Below are positions 56,605 to 64,000 of a stretch of 64,000 bases of DNA, piece after piece; the first letter of the stretch is position 1; each line of letters opens with the position of its first letter. Source of the stretch: DATARH01 sp963847345 (lineage in GTDB: Bacteria; Pseudomonadota; Alphaproteobacteria; ATCC43930; CGMCC-115725); assembly GCA_963847345.1 (NCBI GenBank), contig CAWJZU010000035.1:181545-245544 (forward strand). The letters are read 5' to 3'. Position numbers and translations under genes: made by a program. Under the pieces are notes generated by a model. That model did not search any database and was not told the origin of the DNA. It saw only the letters and a program-made list of their open reading frames with translations.

Positions 56605-59346
56605 ATGTCCCCGGCCGAATTAGAGCGCGCCAATACGTGGCTTGTCGAGATTGTCGAAACAATAATCGAAGGGGTGAAGTGGCGCCGTGAGGGCGATGAG
56701 CAGCATGTCATCGGACACGGCGGTCTAAGTATAAATACAAAGAAGGGTTGCTGGTTCCAGCATTCGACCGGTAAAGGTGGATGGACTGCAATCCATCTGG
56801 TCGCGCTCCTGAAAGGCTGCAGCAATACAGCTGCAACCGAATGGGTTGGGGCATTCCTGCGGTCGCATCCCGGGACCGGGAGCACGATACCCGGCGACGG
56901 CGATGACGATCGCGAGATAACGAACGCGGCGATCGCGCAAGAGATAATCGACAAGCTGGTTGACCCCGCGGGTACACCGGCAGAGACCTATCTGCGGTCA
57001 CGTGGCATTACCGGACCCATACCCGATTTTGTCCGATATCTCCCGCACGCCAGGTGCGGGGAAGGCGCCGTGGCTGCACTGCTGAAATCCCATGCGCGGA
57101 TTGTCGGCGTACAAGTCGGATATCTCGATCCTGACGGCCGAAAAACACTAGTCCCGCCCTACCGCCGTCGGTTCGCGCTGGAGAAGGCGCCCGCCGCGGT
57201 ATTTGTGATGCCGAAGCCGGACGGCGCGACGGACATCATTGCGGATACGCTGATCGCCGAGGGCCTCGAGGACGCGTTGTCTCTGCTCGAATTGGGCCGG
57301 GCAGCGCGCATTATTGGCATTCCCGGCATAGGCACGCTGGCGCACATTCCCGTCAAGAAAGGTGAACGAATTGTCGTTGTTCGGGATGGTGACGACCCCG
57401 GATCGGGAGCCGACAAAGGGCTGATCGCCGGTCTCGATCATCTGCTGCTCGAAGGCGCCGTCGTACGGGTGACCGCCACGCCGGCCGGCGAGGATGCGAA
57501 CGCGTTCCTGCAGTCCGGCGGCACCGCCGCACTCAACGCACTGATCACCGACGCGGAACCTGCCACCTTATCGCTGGACGGCGAGGTCATCCGGTTGGCA
57601 AGGCTCGACGCGCTCGACTACGACCAGGAGCGCAAGGTGGTGGCCGAGCGGCTCGGAATTCGTGTCGGCACCCTGGACAAGGCGGTCGCCCGAAAGCGGG
57701 CGGCGGAACACCGCGACGACCCCGATGACGCCGAGACCCCGAAGGGGCAAGGGCGCCCTATTGAGCTGCCTGTTATTGAGCCCTGGCCCGATCCGGTGGA
57801 CGGCGTGGCCCTGCTAGATGATATCGCTGCCGGGTTACGCCGATACCTGGTTCTGGAGCCGCACCAGGCCGATGCCGTGTCCCTGTGGGTGCAGTACACG
57901 CATTCCTTCGACAGCTTCGAGATCGCGCCGAAATTGGTGTTGCGGTCGCCCCAGAAACGGGCCGGCAAGACCCGCACGCTCGAGGTGCTGATCAGGCTCG
58001 TGGCGAAGCCGCTCGAAACCAGCGGGATCAGTGCTGCGGCCCTGCTGCGCGTGATGGAGAGGTGCAGACCGACCCTGCTGCTCGACGAATTCGACACGAT
58101 GATGGGGGGCAATGCCGAGCTGGCCGAGACATTACGCGGCATCCTGAACTCCGGGTTCAACCGCGCCTTCGCCCGCATCATCAAAAACGTGCCGCTGCCC
58201 GGCGGCGGGTGGGAAGAACGCGAGTTCTCGACATGGTGCCCCCAGGTATTGGCCGGTATCGGCAGCCTGCCTGATACCGTCGCCGACCGCTCGATCCAGA
58301 TCGAGATGAAGCGGAAGAAACGCAGCGAGACGGTCAGCCGGCTGCGGGCGCGCGATGGTGACGAATTACGGCTGCTCGCCCGCAAGGCCGCTCGCTGGGC
58401 CGCTGATCACGAGATCGGACTTGCCGCGGCGGACCCGGAGACCCCGCCGCAGCTTAACGACCGGGCGGCGGACGCATGGTCGCCGCTGCTCGCGATCGCC
58501 GATGCGGCTGGTGGAAATTGGCCGGGACGAGCACGGCATGCCGCGGTGCTGCTCTGCGGCGGGGATGACACCGAGACGCCCGAGACCGAATTGCTCGCTG
58601 ATATCCGCGCTGCATTCGAGGCGAAACGAACCGCCGCAAAGACCGCGGCCGCGATGAAGGTAGCGGACCGGCTCTCCAGCCAAGAGATGCTGGCGTCCCT
58701 TCTCGACCTGGAAGACCGCCCGTGGTCCGAGATAAACCGGGGCCGTCCGCTTACCAAGACCGGGCTCGCGGCCAGGCTGCGGCCATTCCACATCAGCCCG
58801 ATCACGATCCAGCTGGGCGTAGGCCGGGACGCCCCAAAGGCCAAGGGCTATTACCGGAGAGCGTTTGAGGATGCGTTTGCCCGATATCTTGCGCCACTGC
58901 CCCCAGATTCCGCCGATCAGACCGTTGAACCGGCAGACTCCGCAGAAAATAAGGGGTTTCAGGCTGATTCCGAACCGTTGCACGCCGACGGGTGTTACGG
59001 TTCGAAAACCCCCGAAAACCCCAGCAATTCCGCCGAGTACAACGGTTCAACGGTTCAAAACGACGAAACTGAGGGGGTGCGCGAAGATACACCGGAAAGC
59101 AGCGCGTCGCGGCGTCACCCGAACGACGATGCGGGGCCAAACGGGGATGCCGGGCTGAACGGTACCTCAGGGCCGAACGGGCATGCCGTGCCAAACGGCC
59201 ACGCCGATCCCGACGAAATTGACGATCTTGATGCCGCGATCGTCGCCTACGCGCGGATGCACCCGCAGAAGTCGCCGGCGGCCATCGCGAAGCACTTCGG
59301 GCAGCCGAAGGCGGTTGTCGAAACCCTGCTGGCCGCTGCGCCATGA
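56605..59346 (+). CDS. TOPRIM primase / DUF3631 helicase-like protein, 913 aa
   Basis: N-terminal degenerate zinc-finger-like primase start (GLSINTKKGCWFQHSTGKGG, no cysteine set). TOPRIM follows: catalytic Glu219 in LIAEGLEDALSLLELG and DxD in VVVRDGDDPGSGADKG (261, 263). Residues about 400-720 form a DUF3631 ATPase-like domain with P-loop-like SPQKRAGKTR (448-457) and acidic LLLDEFD (491-497). A Ser/Asn-rich linker with NG repeats (GPNGDAGLNGTSGPNGHAVP) leads to a small helical end (KSPAAIAKHFGQPKAVVETL). The likely role is priming and unwinding for the element's replication. It overlaps the polymerase gene by 4 nt. Confidence 0.82.
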   Translation: MSPAELERANTWLVEIVETIIEGVKWRREGDEQHVIGHGGLSINTKKGCWFQHSTGKGGWTAIHLVALLKGCSNTAATEWVGAFLRSHPGTGSTIPGDGDDDREITNAAIAQEIIDKLVDPAGTPAETYLRSRGITGPIPDFVRYLPHARCGEGAVAALLKSHARIVGVQVGYLDPDGRKTLVPPYRRRFALEKAPAAVFVMPKPDGATDIIADTLIAEGLEDALSLLELGRAARIIGIPGIGTLAHIPVKKGERIVVVRDGDDPGSGADKGLIAGLDHLLLEGAVVRVTATPAGEDANAFLQSGGTAALNALITDAEPATLSLDGEVIRLARLDALDYDQERKVVAERLGIRVGTLDKAVARKRAAEHRDDPDDAETPKGQGRPIELPVIEPWPDPVDGVALLDDIAAGLRRYLVLEPHQADAVSLWVQYTHSFDSFEIAPKLVLRSPQKRAGKTRTLEVLIRLVAKPLETSGISAAALLRVMERCRPTLLLDEFDTMMGGNAELAETLRGILNSGFNRAFARIIKNVPLPGGGWEEREFSTWCPQVLAGIGSLPDTVADRSIQIEMKRKKRSETVSRLRARDGDELRLLARKAARWAADHEIGLAAADPETPPQLNDRAADAWSPLLAIADAAGGNWPGRARHAAVLLCGGDDTETPETELLADIRAAFEAKRTAAKTAAAMKVADRLSSQEMLASLLDLEDRPWSEINRGRPLTKTGLAARLRPFHISPITIQLGVGRDAPKAKGYYRRAFEDAFARYLAPLPPDSADQTVEPADSAENKGFQADSEPLHADGCYGSKTPENPSNSAEYNGSTVQNDETEGVREDTPESSASRRHPNDDAGPNGDAGLNGTSGPNGHAVPNGHADPDEIDDLDAAIVAYARMHPQKSPAAIAKHFGQPKAVVETLLAAAP

Positions 59347-61391
59347 CGGGCTGGCTGGACCTGCGCAAGGCGGTGCGCGAGGCTCACCGGCTCGGCGCGG
59401 AATTCCGGATCGTCGGCGCCGATGTTGAGATCGAGGGCGAGCTGCCCGGTACCCTGCGCGCCGCGCTGCCCGCAAACCTGCTGCGGCAATACCTGGGCGC
59501 CATCCGCGCCGACAAGGAGGCGATCTCGTTCCTGCAGCGGCTCGAGGTTGAGGCGGTCCTGGTCGAGAACATCGCCGGCGCCGACGCCGCGATGGCCGAG
59601 CTGACCTGCGTCGACATGATCGGCATCGATGTTGAAACATCGCCGCCCGATGCACGGCCAGCCCCGGTCCGCATCAACGCCGATGGCTCGGTGTCGGCCA
59701 TCCAACCCCAGCCCAACGGGGAAGGCCTCGATCCCCACCGTGCTGGAATTATGACGCTGCAGCTGTACGCCGGCATCAACAGAGCATTCGTGTTCCGGGG
59801 CGCCGCGCTGACCTACGTCGTCAACTCGCGTTGGCTATGCGAGCAGCACCTGGTCGCGCATAACGCTGGGTTCGAGATCGCCTTCCTGCGGCAGCACAGC
59901 ACCCCGCCAAGCAACGTGCGGGCGCGCTACTCGGTCGAGTGCACGCTGCAGCTCGCCGGCCTGCTGTATGGGTGCTGGAACCGGTCGCTGGCTACAGCCA
60001 GCCTAAACACGTTCGGCATCGCGCCGCCGAAAACCCTGCAGACCTCGTGCTGGTCGGCCCCGCAGCTGAGCCCCGGACAGGTGGCCTACGCCGCAATCGA
60101 CGCGGTGCTGGCGCACGATTTGTGGCAGGCGATGCGCCCGGTCGTCGAGGCGAAAGGCCGGCTCGCCGCGTACGAGCTACAGCGCGGCGCCGTCCCGGCG
60201 GTCGCCGATATGCAGCTGCGAGGCTTGGGGTTCGACCGGGATGAGCATGCCCGTCAGGTCGAGAACTGGTCTCGCGAACTGGCCGAAGCCCGACGCTCAT
60301 ATCAGGAAATGACCGGCAAGGCGCCGCCGACAACGCCCAACGATATCCGCTTATGGCTGGCCGAGGTTGCTGCAGATCGCATCGCCACATGGCCGCGCAG
60401 CGACACCGGCGAGCTGTCAATCGAGAGGAAACATCTGAAGCGGTTGGCGGTGTCCGACATCCCGACGGCCAAGCCGGTCCTGTCGATGCTGGCAATGCAG
60501 AAACTGATCTCGATATTCGGGTCGAAGCTGGTCGAATTCATCAATCCCGCAACCGGTCGCATTCACGCCAGCTACAACATCGCCGGCACGAAGGCCGGCC
60601 GCTTCAGCGCGGCAAAGCCCAACTTGCAACAACTGCCGAGCGCCAGGGCACCGGATTTCCGCAAGGCGATCGTGGCGGCGCCCGGGAACGTGCTGGTTGG
60701 CGGTGATTGGAGCCAGATCGAATTGCGCGCTGTCGCCTGGATCAGCGGCGACCCGGAGCTGACCGCCGTGTTTCGCGACGGGCGCGACCTGCATAGTGAG
60801 ACGGCGGCGGCGATCTCCGGCACTCCGGTAAGCGACATCACCAAACTCCAACGTGCCGCCGCAAAGGCGGTTAATTTCGGCAGCATCTACGGGATCGGCG
60901 CCAAAGCGCTAGCCGCCAACGCCTTCGATAGTTACGGCGTCGAGATGTCGGTGCCGGAGGCGCAGCAGGCCCTCGATCGGTTCTTCGCCAGATACGCGAC
61001 GCTGCGGGACTGGATGCGCGAGCACGCCGATCTGTGTCAGGCCCGCGGCTATGTCGAGATCGGTGTCGGCCGGGTTGTCGAGGTGAACTGGGAAGTTGGC
61101 GGCCGGCTCACCTTTCAACAATGCTGCAACTTGCCGGTCCAGGGCGCGGCCGCCGACGCAATGCTGCGGGCGATCGCGATGGTGTTCCGCCGGCTCCACG
61201 GCATTCGGGGCGGACTGGTCGCGAGCGTGCACGATGAACTGCTCCTAGAAGTCACCGAGGGGGACGCTGAAACCGCGCGGCAAGTCCTCGAGGAAACAAT
61301 GATCGAGGCGTTCGAGCAGACCTTCCCCGGGGCACCGACGAACAAGGTAGTCGAGGTGCAGGTCGGCCGGACGTGGAAGGATGTGAAATGA
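59343..61391 (+). CDS. Family-A DNA polymerase with 3'-5' exonuclease, element-encoded
   Basis: 682 residues. Exonuclease motifs: Asp96/Glu98 in GIDVETSP, Asn174 in AHNAGFEIAF and Tyr249/Asp253 in YAAIDAVLAHD. Polymerase motifs: A with Asp455 (GDWSQIELRAVAW), B with Arg504, Lys508 and Tyr516 (RAAAKAVNFGSIYGIG), C with His630-Asp631-Glu632 (SVHDELLLE). No 5' nuclease domain. The first 60 residues (LRKAVREAHRLGAEFRIVGA, PANLLRQYLGAIRADKEAI) resemble TubC-N-like docking modules. All catalytic residues are present, so it is probably active. Coupled to the primase by ATGA overlap. Confidence 0.92.
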   Translation: MTGWLDLRKAVREAHRLGAEFRIVGADVEIEGELPGTLRAALPANLLRQYLGAIRADKEAISFLQRLEVEAVLVENIAGADAAMAELTCVDMIGIDVETSPPDARPAPVRINADGSVSAIQPQPNGEGLDPHRAGIMTLQLYAGINRAFVFRGAALTYVVNSRWLCEQHLVAHNAGFEIAFLRQHSTPPSNVRARYSVECTLQLAGLLYGCWNRSLATASLNTFGIAPPKTLQTSCWSAPQLSPGQVAYAAIDAVLAHDLWQAMRPVVEAKGRLAAYELQRGAVPAVADMQLRGLGFDRDEHARQVENWSRELAEARRSYQEMTGKAPPTTPNDIRLWLAEVAADRIATWPRSDTGELSIERKHLKRLAVSDIPTAKPVLSMLAMQKLISIFGSKLVEFINPATGRIHASYNIAGTKAGRFSAAKPNLQQLPSARAPDFRKAIVAAPGNVLVGGDWSQIELRAVAWISGDPELTAVFRDGRDLHSETAAAISGTPVSDITKLQRAAAKAVNFGSIYGIGAKALAANAFDSYGVEMSVPEAQQALDRFFARYATLRDWMREHADLCQARGYVEIGVGRVVEVNWEVGGRLTFQQCCNLPVQGAAADAMLRAIAMVFRRLHGIRGGLVASVHDELLLEVTEGDAETARQVLEETMIEAFEQTFPGAPTNKVVEVQVGRTWKDVK

Positions 61392-61561
61392 CCCCCGCGG
61401 ACGCCGATACCTTGCGCTACCGCCTCTCCGCGCTACAGGCCGATGCGCTGCGCCAGCTTGCGGCGCTCGACGGCATAGACGCCGGGCTGTTGCGGGTTGT
61501 CGCTGACACCGGCGCGGCACTCGCGGCGCTCAACGAGGTTGATGCGGCGCACGAGCCATGA
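61388..61561 (+). CDS. Small helical protein after the polymerase, 57 aa
   Basis: ATG 61388 overlaps the polymerase stop (ATGA), which supports translation. The sequence MTPADADTLRYRLSALQADA continues as an Ala/Leu-rich helix. No family recognised. A gap of about 250 bases follows, with only an unconvincing GTG frame (61586-61822). Confidence 0.5.
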   Translation: MTPADADTLRYRLSALQADALRQLAALDGIDAGLLRVVADTGAALAALNEVDAAHEP

Positions 61562-61808
61562 CGCTACCGCCATCATGCACCTTCGGTGAGCGTCGGCTTC
61601 GGGCGTGTCGGGAAGTTCCTCGGCTGGGAAGAGATCGATGTGCGCGTCGTCCCGGTCACGGGCATCGCCGCCGGCGTTGATAACGCAAGTTGTTTGCGCT
61701 ACTATTGCCGAATGATTGAAGGGCTAATCCGCTGGGCTACCGTCGCCAGGATTGAGGAAGGAACGGATCGTGCTGCCGCGGTAACGAGCGATCGCGGTCG
61801 AGGTTGTT

Positions 61809-62249
61809 ATGAGCGCGTCTGAAAATACAGGGACAAACCAGGGTGGCCGCTTCAAGCCAGGCCAGTCAGGCAATCCGGCCGGCAAGCCGGCGGGCGCTCG
61901 ACACCGCGCGACACTAGCGATCGAGGCGCTGTTTGAAGGCGAGGCCGAGGCGATCGGCCGAAAGTGCATCGATCTTGCGTTGGGCGGCGACGGTATCGCC
62001 TTGAGGCTCGTGATGGAACGTCTCGTGCCGCTACGCAAAGGCCGACCCGTACAATTCGATATGCCGGATGTCGACGGCGTCGCCGACTTGTCGAACGCGC
62101 TTGGCGCAGTGTTGAAAGCCACCGCGGCCGGTGTGCTGACACCAGAAGAAGCGGCGTCGATATCTCAAATCCTCGACGCGCGCCGCCGGGCGATCGAAAC
62201 AGCCGAACTCGAACGGCGCATTGCCGACCTGGAGGCGGCGCCGACATGA
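61809..62249 (+). CDS. DUF5681 domain protein, 146 aa
   Basis: The N-terminal motif GGRFKPGQSGNPAGKPAGAR defines DUF5681, a short family found in prophages and other mobile regions. A charged helical body and the end ILDARRRAIETAELERRIAD follow. The role is unknown; members often sit near phage packaging or transposition genes. The next gene overlaps by 4 nt. Confidence 0.75.
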   Translation: MSASENTGTNQGGRFKPGQSGNPAGKPAGARHRATLAIEALFEGEAEAIGRKCIDLALGGDGIALRLVMERLVPLRKGRPVQFDMPDVDGVADLSNALGAVLKATAAGVLTPEEAASISQILDARRRAIETAELERRIADLEAAPT

Positions 62250-62461
62250 GCGTTCTCAGCCGCCGCGTCTCCACCCTAGAGAGACGTCGCCCGCCGGTGC
62301 GCCCCCTGCCATCGCCGGAGGAGGAGATAGCGCGGGTTCGCGCCATGCTGAACGCCGCGTTCGGCGAAGAAGATTTTGCGGCGGCGCAGGCCCTCGAGGC
62401 GGACGCAACAGAGCGGAAGGAGACGATAAGCGCCGCCCTTAACGGCGGCCCAGGCGAGTGA
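62246..62461 (+). CDS. Small hypothetical protein, 71 aa
   Basis: ATG overlaps the DUF5681 stop (ATGA). Begins MSVLSRRVSTLERRRPPVRP and continues with an acidic helix (SPEEEIARVRAMLNAAFGEE). Small proteins with this start often follow DUF5681 genes in my recollection. Last gene of the element. Confidence 0.5.
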   Translation: MSVLSRRVSTLERRRPPVRPLPSPEEEIARVRAMLNAAFGEEDFAAAQALEADATERKETISAALNGGPGE

Positions 62462-62535
62462 GGCGCTACGGTCTCCGTCGAGCCCATGCGATTTTCCCAG
62501 AGAACATGACCGATCTTGCCGGCGGTGCTCTGTCT

Positions 62536-62557
62536 TTCCCCCATTATATCCCCCACC
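62536..62557 (-). repeat. Right 22-bp inverted copy of the integrase arm repeat
   Basis: Reverse complement reads GGTGGGGGATATAATGGGGG plus AA, matching 53828-53849 at 19 of 22 positions, with both TGGGGGA units kept. It lies 75 bp after the last element gene and about 110 bp before the IS1380 remnant. I use it as the best visible mark of the element's right end. Confidence 0.6.
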
Positions 62558-62671
62558 AGCTTGGGCGGTACGCCTTGAACAGGGTGATTTACAACGGGGG
62601 CAGTTGATTGGGCTGCGCGCCTCCGGTGCTCCAAGTAAACCGGTGTCACGGCGAAAGTTGCAGGAGCCGGG

Positions 62672-63408
62672 CCCCGTCCTAAACCCGCATTCCCCCGATG
62701 AAGTGGGCATTTTGAGCGCACTCGCGACGATTATGGTTTAGAATTCAGCATCTTACCGGCGGCCAACTGGGGCGACAACGGTGGACCCGACGGGTGAATC
62801 GAACAACGAGGCGCTGAGGCTCGATTTCGACCGCCGCCTGATGCTCCAATTTCGCGGTTCTACGATTACCTCTGATGCCGGACTGCTGGCTTACCGCGAA
62901 TTGGACAACACGCTGTGTCTGACCGACACGGTGGCTGATAGGCTGGCCGACATGCGTACGGCATAGTGCCGATGGTTGGCGTGCGGTGCTGGAGCCGGTG
63001 ATCGCGCGTCACCGGGGCATCGTGAAGCGCCTCTACTTCCGGGGCGATGCGGCGTTCGGCAATCCCGAGATGTACGAGTACCTCGAAGCCCAAGGTGTCG
63101 GCTATGCGATTCGACTGCCCACCAACAGGGTGTTGCAGGACAAGATCGCATACTTGCTCAAGCGCCCCGTCGGGCGACCGCCGCACGAGGTACGGCGCTA
63201 CTACACCAGCTTTCGCTATCAGGCGCAGAGCTGGAACAAGTCGCGGCACGTCGTGGCGAAGGTCGAGTGGCATCCGGGCGAGCTGTACCCGCGCGTCGGC
63301 TTTATCGTCAGCAATCTGCCGCGGTCTGCCGAGGGTATCGTTGCCTTCTACAACCAGCGCGGCACGTGCGAGCAGTACATCAAAGAGGGCAAGAACGCGA
63401 TCAAGTGA
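62672..63408 (+). mobile_element. IS1380-family remnant, internally deleted and 3'-truncated
   Basis: The left end probably starts at CCCCGTCCTAAACCCGCATT (62672 on), about 110 bp before the transposase start. The transposase lacks its middle and C-terminus and no matching right inverted repeat is seen. It lies between the integrative element and a truncated small gene. Family call is from the protein text; end positions are inferred. Confidence 0.55.
62781..63408 (+). pseudogene. IS1380-family transposase, broken
   Basis: The first part, MLQFRGSTITSDAGLLAYRE and DTVADRLADMRTA, is the IS1380 N-terminus. A stop at 62964 and a jump follow. From 62971 another frame reads DGWRAVLEPVIARHRGIVKR, YFRGDAAFGNPEMYEYLEAQ, LLKRPVGRPPHEVRRYY, WHPGELYPRVGFIVSNLPRS and EQYIKEGKNAIK, then stops. 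About 140 central residues, including most of the catalytic core, and the last 60-70 are missing. It cannot be active. Confidence 0.75.
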
Positions 63409-63410
63409 TG

Positions 63411-63597
63411 GGGTGGACGGCCCCGATCGCGGCATCATCGGCTGCGGCGCCCGCTCGGGCTGCGGATCGATCTTCGCCAGCGCGCTCTTGATCGGCCGCC
63501 AACGCGGCGCCATCGGGTAGCGGTCGGCCGCGATGGCGGCCCGCAGAAAAGCGGCCAGGGCGGCGCGCTCGGCTTCCGTGAAATCGACAGTGGGCAT
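63411..63597 (-). pseudogene. Small conserved protein truncated at the IS junction
   Basis: From ATG 63597 the minus strand reads MPTVDFTEAERAALAAFLRA, then ADRYPMAPRWRPIKSALAKI and DPQPERAPQP. This matches a small protein type I recall from Bradyrhizobium and relatives (..LT..E.AA....R..I..DR.P..PR..PL..AL.KLDP). Near 63410 the frame runs into IS sequence, so the natural C-terminus appears to be lost. Confidence 0.5.
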
Positions 63598-63606
63598 GGC
63601 GGGGAT

Positions 63607-63846
63607 ATGGCGATGCGGCGACAGCGAGACGATACGGCGCCGTTGACGTTGGGCCAAGCGGCGGCGGGCCATGTTCGGCTGATCGTGTGGTGCAAGGCTT
63701 GTTCGCACCGGTTCGAGCCCGATCCGGCCGAGCTGGTCGAGCGGCATGGCGACGCGGCCACCGTGATCGATTGGGCCGCCCGGCTCCGCTGCTCCCGGTG
63801 CGGTGCGCGCGAGGCCGATTTCGTGGTGACCGGGGCGCGGCGGTAA
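63607..63846 (+). CDS. Small zinc-ribbon-like protein, 79 aa
   Basis: Two CxxC pairs, WCKACSHRFEPDPAELVERHG and LRCSRCGAREADFVVTGARR parts, about 30 residues apart suggest one zinc ribbon. LTLGQAAAGHVRLIVWC is the usual lead-in of a small family I recall from Rhizobiales and Rhodospirillales. It is divergent from the truncated gene with a 9-bp gap. Beyond it, 63847-64000 holds nothing I can support. Confidence 0.6.
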   Translation: MAMRRQRDDTAPLTLGQAAAGHVRLIVWCKACSHRFEPDPAELVERHGDAATVIDWAARLRCSRCGAREADFVVTGARR

Positions 63847-64000
63847 ACTGCGCCTCGCCATTCACCGGTCAGCATCGGCATGGGCCGGCCCGGACGCGGC
63901 GGCCCGCGCCAACTTCTTCCTTGGCGCCGCTTTTACCTCGCATAACCCACCGAAAATATAGCTGACCTCTCTGGAACTGCGAGCGCCCAGGTTCTAAATC

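Larger units (their letters stand above)
53718..62557 (+). mobile_element. Integrative element with its own primase-helicase and DNA polymerase
   Basis: The block begins at the 3' end of tRNA-Ser. It contains an integrase, an AlpA-like regulator, a TOPRIM/DUF3631 protein, a family-A DNA polymerase, a DUF5681 protein and several small proteins, all on the plus strand. A 22-bp sequence beside the integrase (53828-53849) returns inverted with 3 mismatches at 62536-62557. No capsid, portal, terminase, relaxase or mating gene was seen. I did not find a repeat of the tRNA 3' end (attR) inside the window, so the right boundary is approximate. Confidence 0.75.

Noticed and set aside
61586..61822. GTG-initiated 78-codon frame in the element
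   Set aside because: No ribosome site, no family features, and it overlaps the DUF5681 start in another frame.
53718..62557. Interpretation as a complete prophage
   Set aside because: No terminase, portal, capsid, tail or lysis gene could be recognised; only integration and replication genes are present.
62866..63861. Long minus-strand frame of 331 codons
   Set aside because: It runs antisense through the IS1380 remnant and the zinc-ribbon gene; only the part from 63597 has its own family character.

Overview
The window is GC-rich bacterial chromosome, most consistent with an alphaproteobacterium, probably Rhodospirillales-like. The main evidence is the order maf / RNase G / yacG / dusB(nifR3) / ntrB / ntrC / ntrY / ntrX / dat / HAD / hfq / hflX / mazG and the reverse-strand run MBL / tatD / metG / holB / tmk / dacC / rlpA / mltB. 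I cannot name a species. No rRNA or CRISPR array is present. Two tRNAs, Gln(UUG) and Ser(GCU), both encode their own CCA.

Layout: 1-2.4 kb holds a broken DUF6062-like gene and ilvD (reverse). 2.5-4.8 kb holds small conserved-looking proteins of unknown function. 5.1-7.1 kb holds a TauD-type dioxygenase, a lipoprotein and a secreted protein. 7.1-20 kb is the maf-to-hflX block, which includes two nitrogen-type two-component systems (NtrBC, NtrYX) and the RNA chaperone Hfq. 20-30 kb (reverse) holds nucleotide house-cleaning, tRNA charging, a DNA clamp-loader subunit, dTMP kinase and cell-wall enzymes. 30-34.7 kb holds a 2-hydroxyacid dehydrogenase and glmU-glmS (UDP-GlcNAc supply). 34.7-37.2 kb holds a frameshifted DUF29 gene and a badly broken adenylate cyclase. 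37.4-43.7 kb holds uvrB, an SDR gene, uvrC and pgsA. 43.8-46.3 kb is a molybdopterin operon, mobB-moeA-moaD-moaE. 46.5-53.2 kb holds a GlxR-type reductase, a DUF4105 membrane protein with a lipoprotein hydrolase, tRNA-Gln, a phosphopantetheinyl transferase and a phosphoesterase.

From 53.6 kb a mobile element sits against the 3' end of tRNA-Ser(GCU). It encodes a P4-type tyrosine integrase, an AlpA-like regulator, a TOPRIM/DUF3631 primase-helicase, its own family-A DNA polymerase with proofreading residues, and small proteins including a DUF5681 protein. All are on one strand and several overlap by 4 nt. A 22-bp sequence next to the integrase recurs in inverted form at 62.54 kb, which I take as the two ends. 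No capsid, terminase or conjugation gene is visible, so it looks like a compact replicating integrative element of about 8.8 kb. A deleted IS1380-type element lies just beyond it.

Two cross-cutting features matter to any reader. First, single-base frameshifts recur in genes expected to be intact (uvrB, holB, RNase G, integrase, DUF29); most have the sense of one extra base, so consensus errors are likely and 'pseudogene' calls should be treated with care. Second, palindromic interspersed repeats occur between genes and also in frame inside coding sequence (uvrC, cyclase linker).
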